A DNA stretch of 50,127 nucleotides from NCBI GenBank assembly GCA_016929795.1, contig JAFGIA010000155.1, forward strand, positions 1-50,127, written 5' to 3'. The stretch is from Anaerolineae bacterium. GTDB lineage: Bacteria; Chloroflexota; Anaerolineae; JAAYZQ01. Shown here in pieces: positions 25,351 through 36,051 of this stretch; position 1 is the first letter of the stretch; every line of letters begins with the position of its first letter. Position numbers and translations under genes: made by a program. A model generated the notes under the pieces. The model saw only the letters and a program-made list of their open reading frames with translations. It did not search any database and was not told where the DNA came from.

Positions 25351-27336
25351 GTGCCACAACGGGATGGCAGGACGAGGGTGATCATCGAGAATATCACGCC
25401 ACGCGTCGACGATGGAGTGTTTCCGATCAAGCGGATTGTTGGTGACACGGTCACCGTGGAGGCAGACGTCTTTGCCGACGGTCACGACGTGATCTCGGCC
25501 GCGCTCCTCTACAAGCAGGAAGGCGATGCAGAGTGGATCGAAGCCCCGATGGAGCCGACGGTCGACGACCGCTGGCAGGGCTCTTTCAAAGTCCATGAGC
25601 TGGGCCGTTACCTGTACACGGTCACCGCATGGGTTGATCACTACAAGTCGTGGTCTCGGGCGCTGGAGAAACGCGTCGAGGCCAACCAGGACGTGACGAT
25701 CGACCTGATCATCGGCGCGGACATGGTCGCCGAGGCAGGGAAGCACGCCCCGCCCAAGGAGGCTGCCTGGCACGAGCTGTACGCCGAGTCGGTGCGGGAG
25801 GGGGGACGAGATGGCATCGCCCGGGCGCTGTCGGCGGAGCTGGCAAAGCTGATGCGCCGTCACGCCGAGCGGCGCTTTGCGAATACCCACCAGCAGACGT
25901 TTGCCGTGGTGGTCGACCGCGAGCGCGCCAGGTTCAGTGCCTGGTACGAGCTCTTCCCGCGCTCCACCTCGCCGGTGCCCGGGCGTCACGGTACGTTCAA
26001 GGACCTGGAGGCTCGGCTGCCCTACGTGGCAAACATGGGCTTTGACGTCCTCTACCTGCCGCCGATCCACCCGATCGGCCGTAGCTTTCGCAAGGGCCCC
26101 AACAACTCGACGACGGCCAGCCCGCACGATCCTGGCAGCCCGTGGGCGATCGGCGCGGCGGAAGGCGGGCACAAATCAATTCACCCGGAGCTGGGCACGC
26201 TCGAAGACTTTCGGCATCTGATCGGGGTGGCGGCAGCCCACGGCCTAGAGATCGCGATGGACATCGCCTTCCAGTGCTCGCCGGATCACCCGTACGTCGC
26301 GGAGCACCCCGAGTGGTTCCGCAAGCGGCCTGATGGCACGATCCAGTACGCGGAAAACCCACCGAAGAAGTATCAGGACATCTATCCGTTCGAGTTCGAG
26401 ACGGAGGCGTGGCAGGAGTTGTGGGCCGAGCTCAAGAGCGTGGTGCAGTTCTGGGTGGACCAGGGCATCCGTATCTTTCGCGTGGACAACCCGCATACCA
26501 AGTCCTTTCCATTTTGGGAGTGGATGATTGCCGAGATCAAGCGCGGCTGCCCCGAGGTGATCTTTTTGGCCGAGGCGTTCACGCGGCCCAAGGTGATGCA
26601 GCGCCTGGCAAAGGCCGGCTTCGCCCAGTCTTATAACTATTTTCCTTGGCGAAACACCAAGTGGGAGATCACGCAGTATCTGACACAGCTAACGCAGTCG
26701 GAAGTCAAAGAGTTCTTGGGGCCGAACCTGTGGCCGAATACTCCTGACATCCTGCCCGAGTACCTGCAGTTCGGCGGACGCCCGGCGCACATGGCGCGCT
26801 TCGTGCTGGCGTCAACGCTGGGACCGAGCTATGGGATCTATGGGCCTGTGTTCGAGCTGTGTGAAAACACGCCGCTGGCGCCGGGGAAGGAGGAGTACCT
26901 GGACTCGGAAAAGTACGAGATCAGGACATGGGACCTCGACCAACCGCACAGTTTGAACGGCTTGATCGCCAGGGTCAACCAGATCCGGTGTGAGAACCCG
27001 GCCTTCCGCGCGAACCACAATCTGCGCTTCCACGACGTGGACAATGAGCAGATCATCGCCTACTCCAAGACGAGCGTTGATGGGACAAACGAGGTCCTGG
27101 TGGTGGTCAACCTCGATCCGCACTACAAGCAGTCAGGGTTCATTACGCTCCCGCTCCAGGAGCTAGGGCTGGACCCGCGGCAGCCGTACCAGGCCCACGA
27201 CCTGCTGACGGATGTGCGCTACCTGTGGCACGGGGCGCGCAACTATGTGGAGCTGAACCCGCAGACCGTGCCGGCACATATCTTTGTCATCCGGAGGAAG
27301 GTGAGGACGGAGCACGACTTTGATTATTATCTGTGA
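25351..27336 (+). CDS. glgE: Alpha-1,4-glucan:maltose-1-phosphate maltosyltransferase
   Basis: This 661-residue GH13 subfamily 3 enzyme extends alpha-1,4-glucans using maltose 1-phosphate. An N-terminal beta-sandwich domain (about 1-110) and a helical insert (about 125-190) precede the barrel. [17 protein letters not shown], the family's phosphate-sugar loop, lies near residues 235-251. The nucleophile is Asp379 in FRVDNPHTK and the acid/base Glu408 in FLAEAF; the 29-residue spacing equals that of the Streptomyces enzyme (Asp394/Glu423). The GTG start follows AAGGAGGA by six bases. With GlgM before it this gives the GlgE pathway. No branching enzyme, trehalose synthase or maltokinase gene is in the window. 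Confidence 0.93.
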   Translation: MPQRDGRTRVIIENITPRVDDGVFPIKRIVGDTVTVEADVFADGHDVISAALLYKQEGDAEWIEAPMEPTVDDRWQGSFKVHELGRYLYTVTAWVDHYKSWSRALEKRVEANQDVTIDLIIGADMVAEAGKHAPPKEAAWHELYAESVREGGRDGIARALSAELAKLMRRHAERRFANTHQQTFAVVVDRERARFSAWYELFPRSTSPVPGRHGTFKDLEARLPYVANMGFDVLYLPPIHPIGRSFRKGPNNSTTASPHDPGSPWAIGAAEGGHKSIHPELGTLEDFRHLIGVAAAHGLEIAMDIAFQCSPDHPYVAEHPEWFRKRPDGTIQYAENPPKKYQDIYPFEFETEAWQELWAELKSVVQFWVDQGIRIFRVDNPHTKSFPFWEWMIAEIKRGCPEVIFLAEAFTRPKVMQRLAKAGFAQSYNYFPWRNTKWEITQYLTQLTQSEVKEFLGPNLWPNTPDILPEYLQFGGRPAHMARFVLASTLGPSYGIYGPVFELCENTPLAPGKEEYLDSEKYEIRTWDLDQPHSLNGLIARVNQIRCENPAFRANHNLRFHDVDNEQIIAYSKTSVDGTNEVLVVVNLDPHYKQSGFITLPLQELGLDPRQPYQAHDLLTDVRYLWHGARNYVELNPQTVPAHIFVIRRKVRTEHDFDYYL

Positions 27337-27349
27337 GGGGGAGGGAGAG

Positions 27350-29083
27350 ATGACAGGACCTGTTGAATTGGCAGCGTGGCAGGCACTGCGCGAGCACCAG
27401 GCGGAGATGGCCAAGGTGCACATGCACGACCTGTTTGCAGCGGACCCGCAGCGGTTTCAGAGGCTTTCGCTGTGCGTGGGCGACATCCTGTTCGACTACT
27501 CCAAGAACCGGATAACGCAGGAGACGATGGGGCTACTGTTCGCCCTGGCGCGGGAGGCAGGGCTGGCAGACAAGATCGAAGCGATGTTCACGGGGCAAAA
27601 GTACAACAACACCGAGAACCGGGCGGTACTCCACATCGCCCTGCGCAATCGATCGAGCCGGCCGATCCTGGTGGATGGCGAGGACGTGATGCCGGAAGTG
27701 AACGCCGTGCTCGACAAGATGCGGACGTTCAGCGATGCCGTGCGCTCGGGGGCGTGGAAGGGGTACACGGGACAGGCGATCACAGACGTCGTCAACATCG
27801 GCATCGGCGGGTCGGACCTGGGGCCCAAGATGGTGTGCGAGGCGCTCAAGCCGTACGGGGGGCGGGGCAAGGGGAGCGCGCCCCTACGTGTGCACTTTGT
27901 GTCGAACGTGGACAGCACGGACCTGGTCGAGACGCTCAAGGTCGTGGACCCGGAGACGGTGCTATTCCTGGTGGCGTCCAAGACGTTCACCACACAGGAG
28001 ACGATGGCGAACGCGCACTCGGCGCGCAAGTGGTTCCTCGAGGCGGCAGGAGACGAGGCCCCACGCATACTGGGGTCCGCCCCAGGGATACTGGGGTCCG
28101 CCCCAGAGGGCGCCGTGGCCAAGCACTTTGTCGCGATGTCGACGAACGCCGAAGAAGTCGAGCGCTTTGGCATCGACACCCAGAACATGTTCGAGTTCTG
28201 GGACTGGGTCGGGGGGCGCTACTCGCTCTGGTCGGCGGTCGGGCTGTCGATTGCGCTCTTTGTGGGCATGGACCACTTTGAGGCGCTCCTCGCCGGCGCG
28301 CACAAGGTGGACGAGCACTTTCGGAGCGCGCCGTTCGAGGAGAATGTGCCGGTGGTGATGGGTCTGCTGGGGCTGTGGTACAATAACTTTTTCGGCGCAC
28401 AGTCGCACGCCATCCTGCCCTATGACCAGTACCTGGTGCACTTGCCGTCCTACTTTCAGCAGGGCGACATGGAGAGCAACGGCAAGTCTGTCACCCGTGA
28501 GGGGGAGTGGATCGACTACCAGACAGGGCCGGTCATCTGGGGGCAGCCGGGGACGAACGGGCAGCACGCGTTCTACCAGTTGATCCACCAGGGGACCAAG
28601 CTAATCCCATGTGACTTTTTGGCGGCGGCGCAGAGCCAAAACCCCCTGGGCGACCACCATACGCTGCTGCTGTCAAACTATTTTGCGCAGACGGAAGCTC
28701 TGATGAAGGGCAAAACGCCAGATGAAGCGCGCGCCGAGCTCGTGGCTGCTGCCTCAGCCGCAGGGCAGCCGACAGGGGCGCAGATGGAAACGCTCGTGGC
28801 GGCCAAGACGTTTCCGGGCAACAGGCCGACCAACTCGTTCCTATATCCCAGGCTGACGCCCGAGACGTTGGGCTCACTGATCGCGCTCTACGAGCACAAG
28901 ATCTTTACCCAGGGCGCGATCTGGGACATCAACTCTTTCGATCAATGGGGCGTGGAGCTGGGCAAGCAACTGGCGAAGGTGATCCTGCCCGAGCTGCGCG
29001 GAGGCGAGGAGGTCACTTCACACGACGCATCGACGAATGAGTTGATCAATGCGTACAAGCGGTTTCGTGATAAAGGAGGATGA
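27350..29083 (+). CDS. pgi: Glucose-6-phosphate isomerase
   Basis: Pgi interconverts glucose 6-phosphate and fructose 6-phosphate. The 577-residue protein carries the two family signatures, [15 protein letters not shown] (about residue 145) and [20 protein letters not shown], with the catalytic Glu region [15 protein letters not shown]. The ATG at 27350 follows GGGAGGGAG. Two short insertions rich in Gly-Ser-Ala-Pro, near residues 172-180 and 240-253, are coded by small palindromes and interrupt otherwise conserved segments. The gene lies between glgE and glgC and links fructose 6-phosphate from the pentose phosphate route to glucan synthesis. Confidence 0.93.
   Translation: MTGPVELAAWQALREHQAEMAKVHMHDLFAADPQRFQRLSLCVGDILFDYSKNRITQETMGLLFALAREAGLADKIEAMFTGQKYNNTENRAVLHIALRNRSSRPILVDGEDVMPEVNAVLDKMRTFSDAVRSGAWKGYTGQAITDVVNIGIGGSDLGPKMVCEALKPYGGRGKGSAPLRVHFVSNVDSTDLVETLKVVDPETVLFLVASKTFTTQETMANAHSARKWFLEAAGDEAPRILGSAPGILGSAPEGAVAKHFVAMSTNAEEVERFGIDTQNMFEFWDWVGGRYSLWSAVGLSIALFVGMDHFEALLAGAHKVDEHFRSAPFEENVPVVMGLLGLWYNNFFGAQSHAILPYDQYLVHLPSYFQQGDMESNGKSVTREGEWIDYQTGPVIWGQPGTNGQHAFYQLIHQGTKLIPCDFLAAAQSQNPLGDHHTLLLSNYFAQTEALMKGKTPDEARAELVAAASAAGQPTGAQMETLVAAKTFPGNRPTNSFLYPRLTPETLGSLIALYEHKIFTQGAIWDINSFDQWGVELGKQLAKVILPELRGGEEVTSHDASTNELINAYKRFRDKGG
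28067..28106 (+). repeat. In-frame tandem palindromic repeat inside pgi
   Basis: A 19-base unit occurs twice (28067-28085 and 28088-28106), 21 bases apart. Each contains the palindrome CTGGGG-TCCG-CCCCAG. The period is seven codons, so the reading frame is kept and encodes ILGSAP twice. A related palindrome (AGGGG-AGCGCG-CCCCT) sits at 27870-27885 in the same gene. Confidence 0.8.
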
Positions 29084-29086
29084 TCG

Positions 29087-30376
29087 ATGACTGTCCTGAC
29101 GTTGATTCTGGCCGGTGGGCAGGGAAGCCGGCTGAGCGTGTTGGGCGAGAAGCGGGCCAAGCCCGGGGTGTCCTTTGCGGGCAAATACCGGATTATTGAC
29201 TTTCCGCTGTCCAATGCCGTGAACTCGGACTTGTACCGCGTGGCGGTGTTGACCCAGTACCGGCCACACTCGCTGATGGAGCACATCGGCATCGGCGAGC
29301 CGTGGGACCTGAACCGGACGCGGCCGAACGGGGTGCAGATCTGGCAGCCGTATCGGGGTCGGAAGGACCAGGACTGGTACCGGGGCACCGCCGACGCGCT
29401 CTATCAGAACCGGAGCTTTATCCGTGACTCGGGGTGCGACAGACTGCTGATCCTGTCAGGGGATCACATCTACAAGCAGGATTACCGCGAGCTGCTCCGC
29501 TTCCACGACGACAAGGGGGCCGACCTGACGGTGGCGGTGATGAATGTGCCTCCGGAAGAGACGGTCCGCTTTGGCATTATGGACACAGACGACAACGGGC
29601 GCATCGTCAAGTTCACGGAAAAGCCCAAGCAGGCGGAGAGCACGCTGGCCTCGATGGGGATCTATGTGTTCAACACCGCTTTCCTGCTCGACTACCTGGA
29701 AGCGGATGGGCGGGACCCGACCTCGCAGCACGACTTTGGCAAGAACTTGATCCCCAAGATGGTGGCGAACGACAGCGTGTTTGCCTACCCGTTCAGCGGC
29801 TACTGGGTGGATGTCGGCACGATCCAATCGTATTGGGAGACCAACCTGTCGCTGCTCGCCGACCCGCCACCGCTGGACCTGAGCGATCCAGGCTGGGTAA
29901 TTCACACGCGCTCCAAGGAGCGGCCGCCGGTGCGCGTTGGCAGGAAGGGGGAAGCGCACGAAACGCTGCTGTCGAACGGCTGCGTGATCAACGGTACGGT
30001 GTTGCACAGCGTGCTCTCGCCCGGCGTGGTAGTGGAAGAGGGCGCGCTCGTCCGCGACTCGGTGATCATGAACGACACGATCATCCGGGCGGGTGCGGTG
30101 GTCCAGTGCTGCGTGCTCGACAAAGAGATCAAGGTGGGCGCGGGCGCGCAGCTCGGCTGGGGCGACGCCGATACGCCCAACGAGCTCGAGCCGGCGAACA
30201 TCAACACGGGGATCACGATCGCCGGGAAGCGCGCGCGGGTGCCAGCTGGCGCCGTGATCGGGCGCAACTGCCGAGTCGACTCTGACACAACAGAGGACGA
30301 TTACGATCATCTCGAGATCCCGAGTGGCGGGACGATCAGCAAGCGGATGCCCCAGGCACCGGAGCCTGGATATTGA
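29087..30376 (+). CDS. glgC: Glucose-1-phosphate adenylyltransferase (ADP-glucose pyrophosphorylase)
   Basis: This 429-residue enzyme makes ADP-glucose from glucose 1-phosphate and ATP. The nucleotide loop [17 protein letters not shown] is at residues 8-24. It is followed by [40 protein letters not shown] and [13 protein letters not shown]. The C-terminal third is a left-handed beta helix ([29 protein letters not shown]). It starts three bases after pgi, behind AAAGGAGG, so it is in the same operon. Its product feeds GlgM upstream. Confidence 0.93.
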   Translation: MTVLTLILAGGQGSRLSVLGEKRAKPGVSFAGKYRIIDFPLSNAVNSDLYRVAVLTQYRPHSLMEHIGIGEPWDLNRTRPNGVQIWQPYRGRKDQDWYRGTADALYQNRSFIRDSGCDRLLILSGDHIYKQDYRELLRFHDDKGADLTVAVMNVPPEETVRFGIMDTDDNGRIVKFTEKPKQAESTLASMGIYVFNTAFLLDYLEADGRDPTSQHDFGKNLIPKMVANDSVFAYPFSGYWVDVGTIQSYWETNLSLLADPPPLDLSDPGWVIHTRSKERPPVRVGRKGEAHETLLSNGCVINGTVLHSVLSPGVVVEEGALVRDSVIMNDTIIRAGAVVQCCVLDKEIKVGAGAQLGWGDADTPNELEPANINTGITIAGKRARVPAGAVIGRNCRVDSDTTEDDYDHLEIPSGGTISKRMPQAPEPGY

Positions 30377-30416
30377 TCCAGATTTGCCCAAGATAGGAGT
30401 GAAAAGGAGCTATGCT

Positions 30417-32069
30417 ATGAGTCTGCATCCTCTGGCGGGCAAGCCTGCCCCCTACGAACTGCTGGTCAACGTTCCACGCCTCGTGTCCGCGTACTATACG
30501 GGTGAGCCCGATCCGGGAGACCCGACCCAGCGTGTGGCGTTTGGCACGTCGGGACATCGTGGCTCTTCGCATCGAAATAGCTTTAATGAGGGTCATATTG
30601 CGGCCGTCTCGCAGGCGATCTGCGAGTTCCGCCGGGCCCAGGGGATCACGGGCCCTCTCTTCATCGGTATGGACCCTCACGCCCTGTCCGAGCCTGCCCT
30701 GGCCACCGCGATCGAGGTATTCGCCGCGAACGAACAACAGATCATGGTCGACGCCGGTGCCGGCTACACGCCTACCCCTGTCATCTCGCACGCCATCCTC
30801 ATGTACAACCGTGGCCGGACGAGCGGGCTGGCCGATGGCGTCGTCATCACGCCCTCGCACAACCCCCCCGAGGACGGCGGCTTCAAATACAATCCTCCCG
30901 CAGGCGGGCCGGCGGACACGACCACGACCAGGGCGATGCAGGCCCGCGCCAACGCTATTCTGGAGGACGACCTGCGTGAGGTGAGGCGCATGTCGCTCGC
31001 TCGCGCGATGAAGGTGGACACCACCCACCTGTACGACTATGTCACGCCGTACGTGACCGACCTGCGCCACGTCATCGACTTACCCGCGATCGTTGCTTCG
31101 GGCCTCAAGATCGGCGCCGATCCGATGGGCGGTGCCACCGTGGACTATTGGGCGCCCATCGCCGACATGTACGGACTCGACCTCGAGGTCGTGAACCCCA
31201 GGGTCGATCCCACCTTCTCCTTTATGACGGTCGACAAAGACGGCAAGATCCGGATGGATTGCTCGTCGCCCTACGCCATGGCAAGCCTGATCGACCTCAA
31301 GGACCGGTTTGATGTCGCCTTTGGCAATGACACCGATGGCGACCGCCACGGCATCGTCACACCGAGTGTCGGACTCATGAACCCGAACCACTACCTGTCC
31401 GTAGCCATCTGGTATCTGTTTCAGCATAGATCCGGCTGGCGTTCCGATGCGGCGATCGGCAAGACGCTCGTCTCCAGCTCCATGATCGACCGCGTGGCGG
31501 CCTACCTTGGCCGCCGGCTGGCCGAAGTACCCGTTGGCTTCAAGTGGTTTGTCGATGGCCTGGTCGACGGTTCTTTTGGCTTTGGTGGCGAAGAGAGCGC
31601 CGGTGCGTCCTTCCTGCGCCAGGATGGGACGGTGTGGACCACCGACAAAGACGGGATCATCCTCGATCTGCTGGCGGCCGAGATCACCGCGGTGACAGGC
31701 CGTGATCCCGGCGAGCATTACCGGAAGCTCACGGAGCAATTCGGCGACCCGGTGTATCAACGCTCCGACGTAGCCGCCACGCCGGCCCAAAAGGCAGCGC
31801 TGGCGGACCTGTCGCCAGAGATGGTGACAGCGGAAGAGCTGGCCGGCGAAAAGATCGTGGCCAAGCTCACCAAGGCACCGTACAACGACGCGTCGATCGG
31901 CGGGCTGAAGGTGGTTGCCGAAAATGGGTGGTTTGCAGCCCGGCCGTCCGGCACGGAGGACATCTACAAGATCTATGCCGAGAGCTTCCGGGGCAAGGCT
32001 CATCTTCAGGTGATCTTTGACCAGGCGCAAGAGATCGTGGCTGCCGCGTTTGCAGAGGCAGGACTGTGA
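30417..32069 (+). CDS. pgm: Phosphoglucomutase (alpha-D-glucose type)
   Basis: This 550-residue alpha-phosphohexomutase interconverts glucose 6-phosphate and glucose 1-phosphate. TSGHRGSS lies near residue 45, the phosphoserine is Ser147 in [11 protein letters not shown], the metal loop is DTDGDRHG, and the sugar loop is GEESAGASF with RPSGTED near the C-terminus. The length and motifs match the E. coli Pgm type (Ser146). AAAAGGAGC precedes the ATG at 30417. It completes a Pgi-Pgm-GlgC-GlgM-GlgE chain from fructose 6-phosphate to alpha-glucan within one operon. Confidence 0.93.
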   Translation: MSLHPLAGKPAPYELLVNVPRLVSAYYTGEPDPGDPTQRVAFGTSGHRGSSHRNSFNEGHIAAVSQAICEFRRAQGITGPLFIGMDPHALSEPALATAIEVFAANEQQIMVDAGAGYTPTPVISHAILMYNRGRTSGLADGVVITPSHNPPEDGGFKYNPPAGGPADTTTTRAMQARANAILEDDLREVRRMSLARAMKVDTTHLYDYVTPYVTDLRHVIDLPAIVASGLKIGADPMGGATVDYWAPIADMYGLDLEVVNPRVDPTFSFMTVDKDGKIRMDCSSPYAMASLIDLKDRFDVAFGNDTDGDRHGIVTPSVGLMNPNHYLSVAIWYLFQHRSGWRSDAAIGKTLVSSSMIDRVAAYLGRRLAEVPVGFKWFVDGLVDGSFGFGGEESAGASFLRQDGTVWTTDKDGIILDLLAAEITAVTGRDPGEHYRKLTEQFGDPVYQRSDVAATPAQKAALADLSPEMVTAEELAGEKIVAKLTKAPYNDASIGGLKVVAENGWFAARPSGTEDIYKIYAESFRGKAHLQVIFDQAQEIVAAAFAEAGL

Positions 32070-32109
32070 GCTGTTTGTTCAGGGATCCAGGGGGCTGTTG
32101 TGAACGGTG

Positions 32110-32153
32110 GTAACATGGATCGCAGCCTGGTCAGTCGAAGGCTACCGTGTTAC
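32110..32153. terminator. Hairpin between convergent genes
   Basis: GTAACATGG (32110-32118) pairs with CCGTGTTAC (32145-32153) with one G-T pair, and AGCC/GGCT pairs inside. It lies in the 107-base gap between pgm (plus) and the flavoenzyme gene (minus) and could stop transcription from both sides. There is no strong T tail on either strand. Confidence 0.45.
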
Positions 32154-32176
32154 TGCCGGAACTCATGCGCTAACGT

Positions 32177-34447
32177 CTATCCGCCCAGATTCCTGCCCAC
32201 GGCGTACCCGGCCCGGGTTGCTTCCAGGACGCGACCGGGGGAAAACGCATCGCCGATGGCGTACAGCTCGGGCGCGACGTGCGCCTGCAGGCATGCCTGG
32301 TAGAGGGAATCGTCGGCTTTCAGGCCGGTGGCCAATACAACCAGGTCGGCCTCGATCGTGGCGCGCTCGGGGCGCACTTTTATCGGCCGGGCCAGCGGGT
32401 TCTGGGCATTATCCGGGAGCACCGGCGTCCAGGTGATGGTTGGGTCTGGAACGGTGGGAGAGACGTTTCTTACTACTGTCACGTCCCGCTCTCCGATCTT
32501 TTCGAGGCGGGTGCAGTTGAGCAGGACAACCCCTCGCTTTTTCAGGTAGTGAATGAGATAGCCCCGGTTGGCGGTGCACGCCTCTTTCATCAGGTAGGGC
32601 AGCATGTCGATGACTGTTACATGCCTGCCCTTCTCGTACGCTAAAAAGTAGGCGGTCTCGCAGCCGACCTCGCCCCCGCCGACAATGACCACCTTTTCCA
32701 CCCCATCCAGCGCGGGCAGCGTGCGCAACAGATCGACTGCCTGGATCACATGCGGGCGATCGATGCCCTCGACCGGCGGCCGCAGTGGCGTGGCCCCGGC
32801 GCAGATCACGGCGGCATCGAACTGGCCGGCCCGAAGCGTATCGGCCGTGGCCCGGGTGATGGGATGGACGACGAGGCCATGGTCGGCGACGTGAGCGTGC
32901 AGCCACTGCCGCAGGTAGGCCAGGTAATTGGCCACGTCGAACTTGCACCTGGGCACAGAGCCCGGGATCAACATGCCGCCAGGCAGCTCGTGCTCGTCGA
33001 ACAGGGTCACCTGGTGGCCACGCTCAGCCGCGGTGCAGGCGCACACGATGCCGGCTGGCCCGGCGCCGACGACCGCGACCTTCTTTGGAACGGGAGCGCG
33101 TGGCACGTCGGCGGGCAGCAGCTCCTCGAATCCGGTGCGCGGGTTGACGGCGCACTGGATGTGCCCGCCGTGAATGAACTCGTTGATACACCCTTCTTGA
33201 TCGCCAATGCAGGGCCGGATCTGCGCCACCTGGCCGGCGTAGGCCTTGCGCGGCCAGTCGGGATCGGCCAGCAAGGGGCGGGCCAGCATGATCAGGTCAC
33301 ACATGCCCTCGCGCAGCGCCCTTTCGGCCAGATCGGGATAACCGAGCTTGCCCACCGCCACGATGGGCACGTCCTGGCCGGTATTCGATTTCACACCCAC
33401 CTGGGCCAGGTAGTCCTTGGCCATCCGGGCCACTGGCAGGTAGCAGCCGGGCGGCATGGGCCCCGGAGGGTGAGGCAGCCACCAGTTGTCATACCCGCCC
33501 AGGTCCACGTCGAACATGTCAACGCCGGCCCTGACCAGGTTGACCATGTAGGCCAGGGTCATTTCCGCCGTTCGCTCGGCCCCAAATTTACGCAGCGATG
33601 GGATGCGGCGCAGCGCTTCCCCGTACGTGGCCCTCAACGCCAGCGACAGGTCGATGCGGTACATGATCGGATAGGTGGGGCCGCACCGCTTTCGTACTTC
33701 CGCCACGAGAGCGAGTCCAAAGGCCTGCCAATCGGCAAAGGCCCCCAGCTTGCGGCGATTGAAGGCAGGATTGGTCATCTGTTCGAGCAAGTAGCCTTCG
33801 TGTCCATGTAGATAGACGCCGTCGCACAGGCAAGCCTTGGCGTCGGCCGCGGCCTGGCCGCCCGCCCGGATGATCCTGCGGCATTCACCATCGGTCAGCG
33901 GCCGGCAGGGAATGCTGGGGAGGTAGAAATTCGGATTCCAGGAGGCCGATACCGGCAGCCTGTGCCTCTTTACCAGGCACTCTGGCGACCCTACCCGGCC
34001 GACGCCGGCAGTGAGCTGTATAAAAAAGTGGGCGCCGTAGGCATGGATACCCTCGGTCAGGTCTCGCCAGCCGGCGAACCGGGTTCGTGACCCATCGATG
34101 CGGGGCAGATAGGCGAGGTCACCGGGCTCGAGCAGAGAAGGATCGATGGAGAAAGTGACAGGCACCAGGCCCGATGTGATCAGTCCGGCGCCGCCCCGTG
34201 CCCTCTCGACAAAGTAGTGGATCATCTTGGCGCCGGGCCGGCCCGTTTCATCGACCATGGACACGTTGCCCATGGGCCCCATGACAATGCGGTTCTTGAG
34301 CTTGCAGCCATTCACCTGAATGGGTGAAAAGAGCGCCGTGTAGGGATATAACTCGGCCGTCATCTGGCCGTCACGGAGCCTCTGGTCGTCGTCAAACCAG
34401 TGACCAAAGCTGTCGACAAGCTCTTGCAGGGACTGCTCATAGTCCAT
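32177..34447 (-). CDS. Old-Yellow-Enzyme-family Fe-S flavoenzyme (2,4-dienoyl-CoA reductase/enoate reductase type)
   Basis: This 756-residue protein has an FMN TIM barrel (about 45-400, starting LFSPIQVNGCKLKNRIVMGP), an Fe-S cluster segment and a dinucleotide-binding half (VAVVGAGPAG and VVIVGGGEVG). It resembles FadH, enoate reductase and trimethylamine dehydrogenase-like enzymes that reduce C=C bonds or demethylate substrates. The cluster motif is altered. Cys413-Ile-Gly-Asp416-Gln-Glu-Gly-Cys420, then Cys432, has Asp where the second of four Cys ligands is usual. An N-terminal extension of about 40 residues is also unusual. The ATG at 34447 follows GAGG and overlaps the upstream gene by 11 bases. 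The substrate is unknown. Confidence 0.85.
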   Translation of the reverse strand: MDYEQSLQELVDSFGHWFDDDQRLRDGQMTAELYPYTALFSPIQVNGCKLKNRIVMGPMGNVSMVDETGRPGAKMIHYFVERARGGAGLITSGLVPVTFSIDPSLLEPGDLAYLPRIDGSRTRFAGWRDLTEGIHAYGAHFFIQLTAGVGRVGSPECLVKRHRLPVSASWNPNFYLPSIPCRPLTDGECRRIIRAGGQAAADAKACLCDGVYLHGHEGYLLEQMTNPAFNRRKLGAFADWQAFGLALVAEVRKRCGPTYPIMYRIDLSLALRATYGEALRRIPSLRKFGAERTAEMTLAYMVNLVRAGVDMFDVDLGGYDNWWLPHPPGPMPPGCYLPVARMAKDYLAQVGVKSNTGQDVPIVAVGKLGYPDLAERALREGMCDLIMLARPLLADPDWPRKAYAGQVAQIRPCIGDQEGCINEFIHGGHIQCAVNPRTGFEELLPADVPRAPVPKKVAVVGAGPAGIVCACTAAERGHQVTLFDEHELPGGMLIPGSVPRCKFDVANYLAYLRQWLHAHVADHGLVVHPITRATADTLRAGQFDAAVICAGATPLRPPVEGIDRPHVIQAVDLLRTLPALDGVEKVVIVGGGEVGCETAYFLAYEKGRHVTVIDMLPYLMKEACTANRGYLIHYLKKRGVVLLNCTRLEKIGERDVTVVRNVSPTVPDPTITWTPVLPDNAQNPLARPIKVRPERATIEADLVVLATGLKADDSLYQACLQAHVAPELYAIGDAFSPGRVLEATRAGYAVGRNLGG

Positions 34448-35519
34448 TTCTAACCTCGCGGTCGGCAGGCAGGTGAGCGTCGAAAAAGGAGCGCAAGCGC
34501 GCTGCATACTCTTCCGGGTAGGTGGCGATTCCTTCCAGGTGGTTGGCGCCTGGGACGATCCATATCTTAGCCTGCGGGCTGGCAAGTGAGTGGTAGCGAC
34601 GCGCGACGGCAGACTCGAGCCAGTCGTTGCCGGCGGCGATGAACAAGATCGGGCGTGGGGCGATCAGGGGCACGTGCTCCTTGATCGGGCGCGCGCCGGG
34701 ATAACCGCTGAACCGCTCGATCATTTCCTGCTCCACCCAGTTCGCAGGGGTCATGAAGAAAAAGGGCCGCAGCTCGGGGAGTATCGGCTGCAACGTGTCT
34801 GCCGTGGCGCCGAGGGGGGTGCCGTCGGCCACGATGGCCTGGATGCGCTCTGTGCTTGCGGCGGCATAGATCACGGCGGTGGCGCCGGCAGAGAGCCCCA
34901 ATGCCCCGATGCGGCCTGGCTCGACGTCGGCCCTGGTTTCGAGGTACTCGACGGCCGCCAGCACGTCGAGGTCACTGTCCCACCCTGTCGCAAACTTGGC
35001 CCCTTCGCTCTCGCCGTGCGCGCGCATGTCAAAGGCCAGCACGCCGTATCCGGCTTCGGCCAGGGCGCGGGCGTGGAGGAGCGTGTGCGACCGGTTGCCG
35101 CTGTGGCCGTGGACGGCGATCACGGCCGCGCCGTTCCGGGACGGGATGGACCACGCTTTCAGCCGCAGCCCGTCCCTGGTCATCAGGCTCACCTCCTCGT
35201 AGGCCAGGCCAGCGCTGGCGGGTGTTAGAGAGATGGCGGTGCGCGCCGGGTGCACGGTGAACCACGCGTTGTAGGCGGGCACGACAAAGTAGAGGACGAC
35301 CAGGGCTTCGACGAGCAAGATGAGGAGTAGACCGCGTAGGTGTCGATGTGGGGGGATGCCCATCCCTTTGAACAGGGCCTCGGCTACCAGGCCGATCAAT
35401 GCCCCGATCGCGGCGCCGGCGAGGAGCCAGGGAAGCAAGTTCCCACTGAGAAAGCCAAAGGTCGCGCCGATGACGGCGCAGTAGATCAGGTTGATGACGA
35501 GGACACGGTGCTTTTTCAC
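34437..35519 (-). CDS. Membrane-anchored alpha/beta hydrolase
   Basis: This 360-residue protein starts with two or three hydrophobic helices (about 8-27, 30-48 and 62-82) and continues with an alpha/beta hydrolase domain. The nucleophile Ser is in GLSAG (GxSxG), the oxyanion region is AVHGHSGN, and the terminal His is in GANHLEG. An Asp is available in AAGNDWLE. It resembles the BAAT/serine aminopeptidase-like hydrolases with an N-terminal anchor, so the catalytic domain probably faces outside or sits at the membrane. The gene overlaps its neighbours by a few bases on both sides and is translated as part of the five-gene operon. Confidence 0.8.
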   Translation of the reverse strand: MKKHRVLVINLIYCAVIGATFGFLSGNLLPWLLAGAAIGALIGLVAEALFKGMGIPPHRHLRGLLLILLVEALVVLYFVVPAYNAWFTVHPARTAISLTPASAGLAYEEVSLMTRDGLRLKAWSIPSRNGAAVIAVHGHSGNRSHTLLHARALAEAGYGVLAFDMRAHGESEGAKFATGWDSDLDVLAAVEYLETRADVEPGRIGALGLSAGATAVIYAAASTERIQAIVADGTPLGATADTLQPILPELRPFFFMTPANWVEQEMIERFSGYPGARPIKEHVPLIAPRPILFIAAGNDWLESAVARRYHSLASPQAKIWIVPGANHLEGIATYPEEYAARLRSFFDAHLPADREVRNGL

Positions 35520-35977
35520 TTTTCGCCTTGTGCCAACAGGTCCTTGCGCAGCCAGTAATAGTTGTACCCCTCGGGATAATCCTCGAGACAGCCGAGAACC
35601 TCGTACCCCAGGTGTTGGTAGAAGCCGGTCTCACGCTCGAAAGCTTCAACGCGCGCGCGGGTGCAGCCCTCTTTTCGGGCCAGCTCCTCGATCTCGGTCA
35701 TCAACCGCCGACCCAGGCCTTGGCCGCGCACCTCTTTCTGCAAGGCGAGGACGCTGATCTCCAGCCAGCCCCAATAGATCCAGACGATCGCGCCGCCGAC
35801 GAGTTGACCCTCCTGGTCTGTGACGCGGATCGTGATCTGCCTGGACTGCGGCGTCGTCATGGCGGGGTAGACCTCGGCGTGGTACTCGTTCAGCATCTGC
35901 TGCAGGTCGCGCTTGAGCGCATCGTCGCCGCCGGAGTCTATGGAGAAAGCATAGCCGTACCCTACGTTGGTTGTCAT
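35516..35977 (-). CDS. GNAT-family N-acetyltransferase
   Basis: This 153-residue acetyltransferase has the acetyl-CoA loop VRGQGLGRRLM (the Q/RxxGxG/A signature) after the strand SVLALQKE, and a C-terminal GFYQHLGYEV block. It would transfer an acetyl group to an unknown amine. The start is uncertain. ATGs at 35977, 35995 and 36037 are in frame, none with a strong ribosome binding site. The longest, 14 bases after the upstream stop, adds 20 residues not typical of GNATs, so the shortest is given. Its stop overlaps the start of the hydrolase gene (ATGA), suggesting coupling. Confidence 0.75.
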   Translation of the reverse strand: MTTNVGYGYAFSIDSGGDDALKRDLQQMLNEYHAEVYPAMTTPQSRQITIRVTDQEGQLVGGAIVWIYWGWLEISVLALQKEVRGQGLGRRLMTEIEELARKEGCTRARVEAFERETGFYQHLGYEVLGCLEDYPEGYNYYWLRKDLLAQGEK

Positions 35978-36051
35978 AACGTCAAGCCTGTGCATCGATG
36001 GCGAGTTGCGGATGTCGGACAGGATGGCGACGTGCATGGTGCGTTGCGCCT

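Noticed and set aside
24475..26172. A 565-codon minus-strand open frame
   Set aside because: It is antisense to glgM and glgE, whose catalytic motifs are unambiguous.
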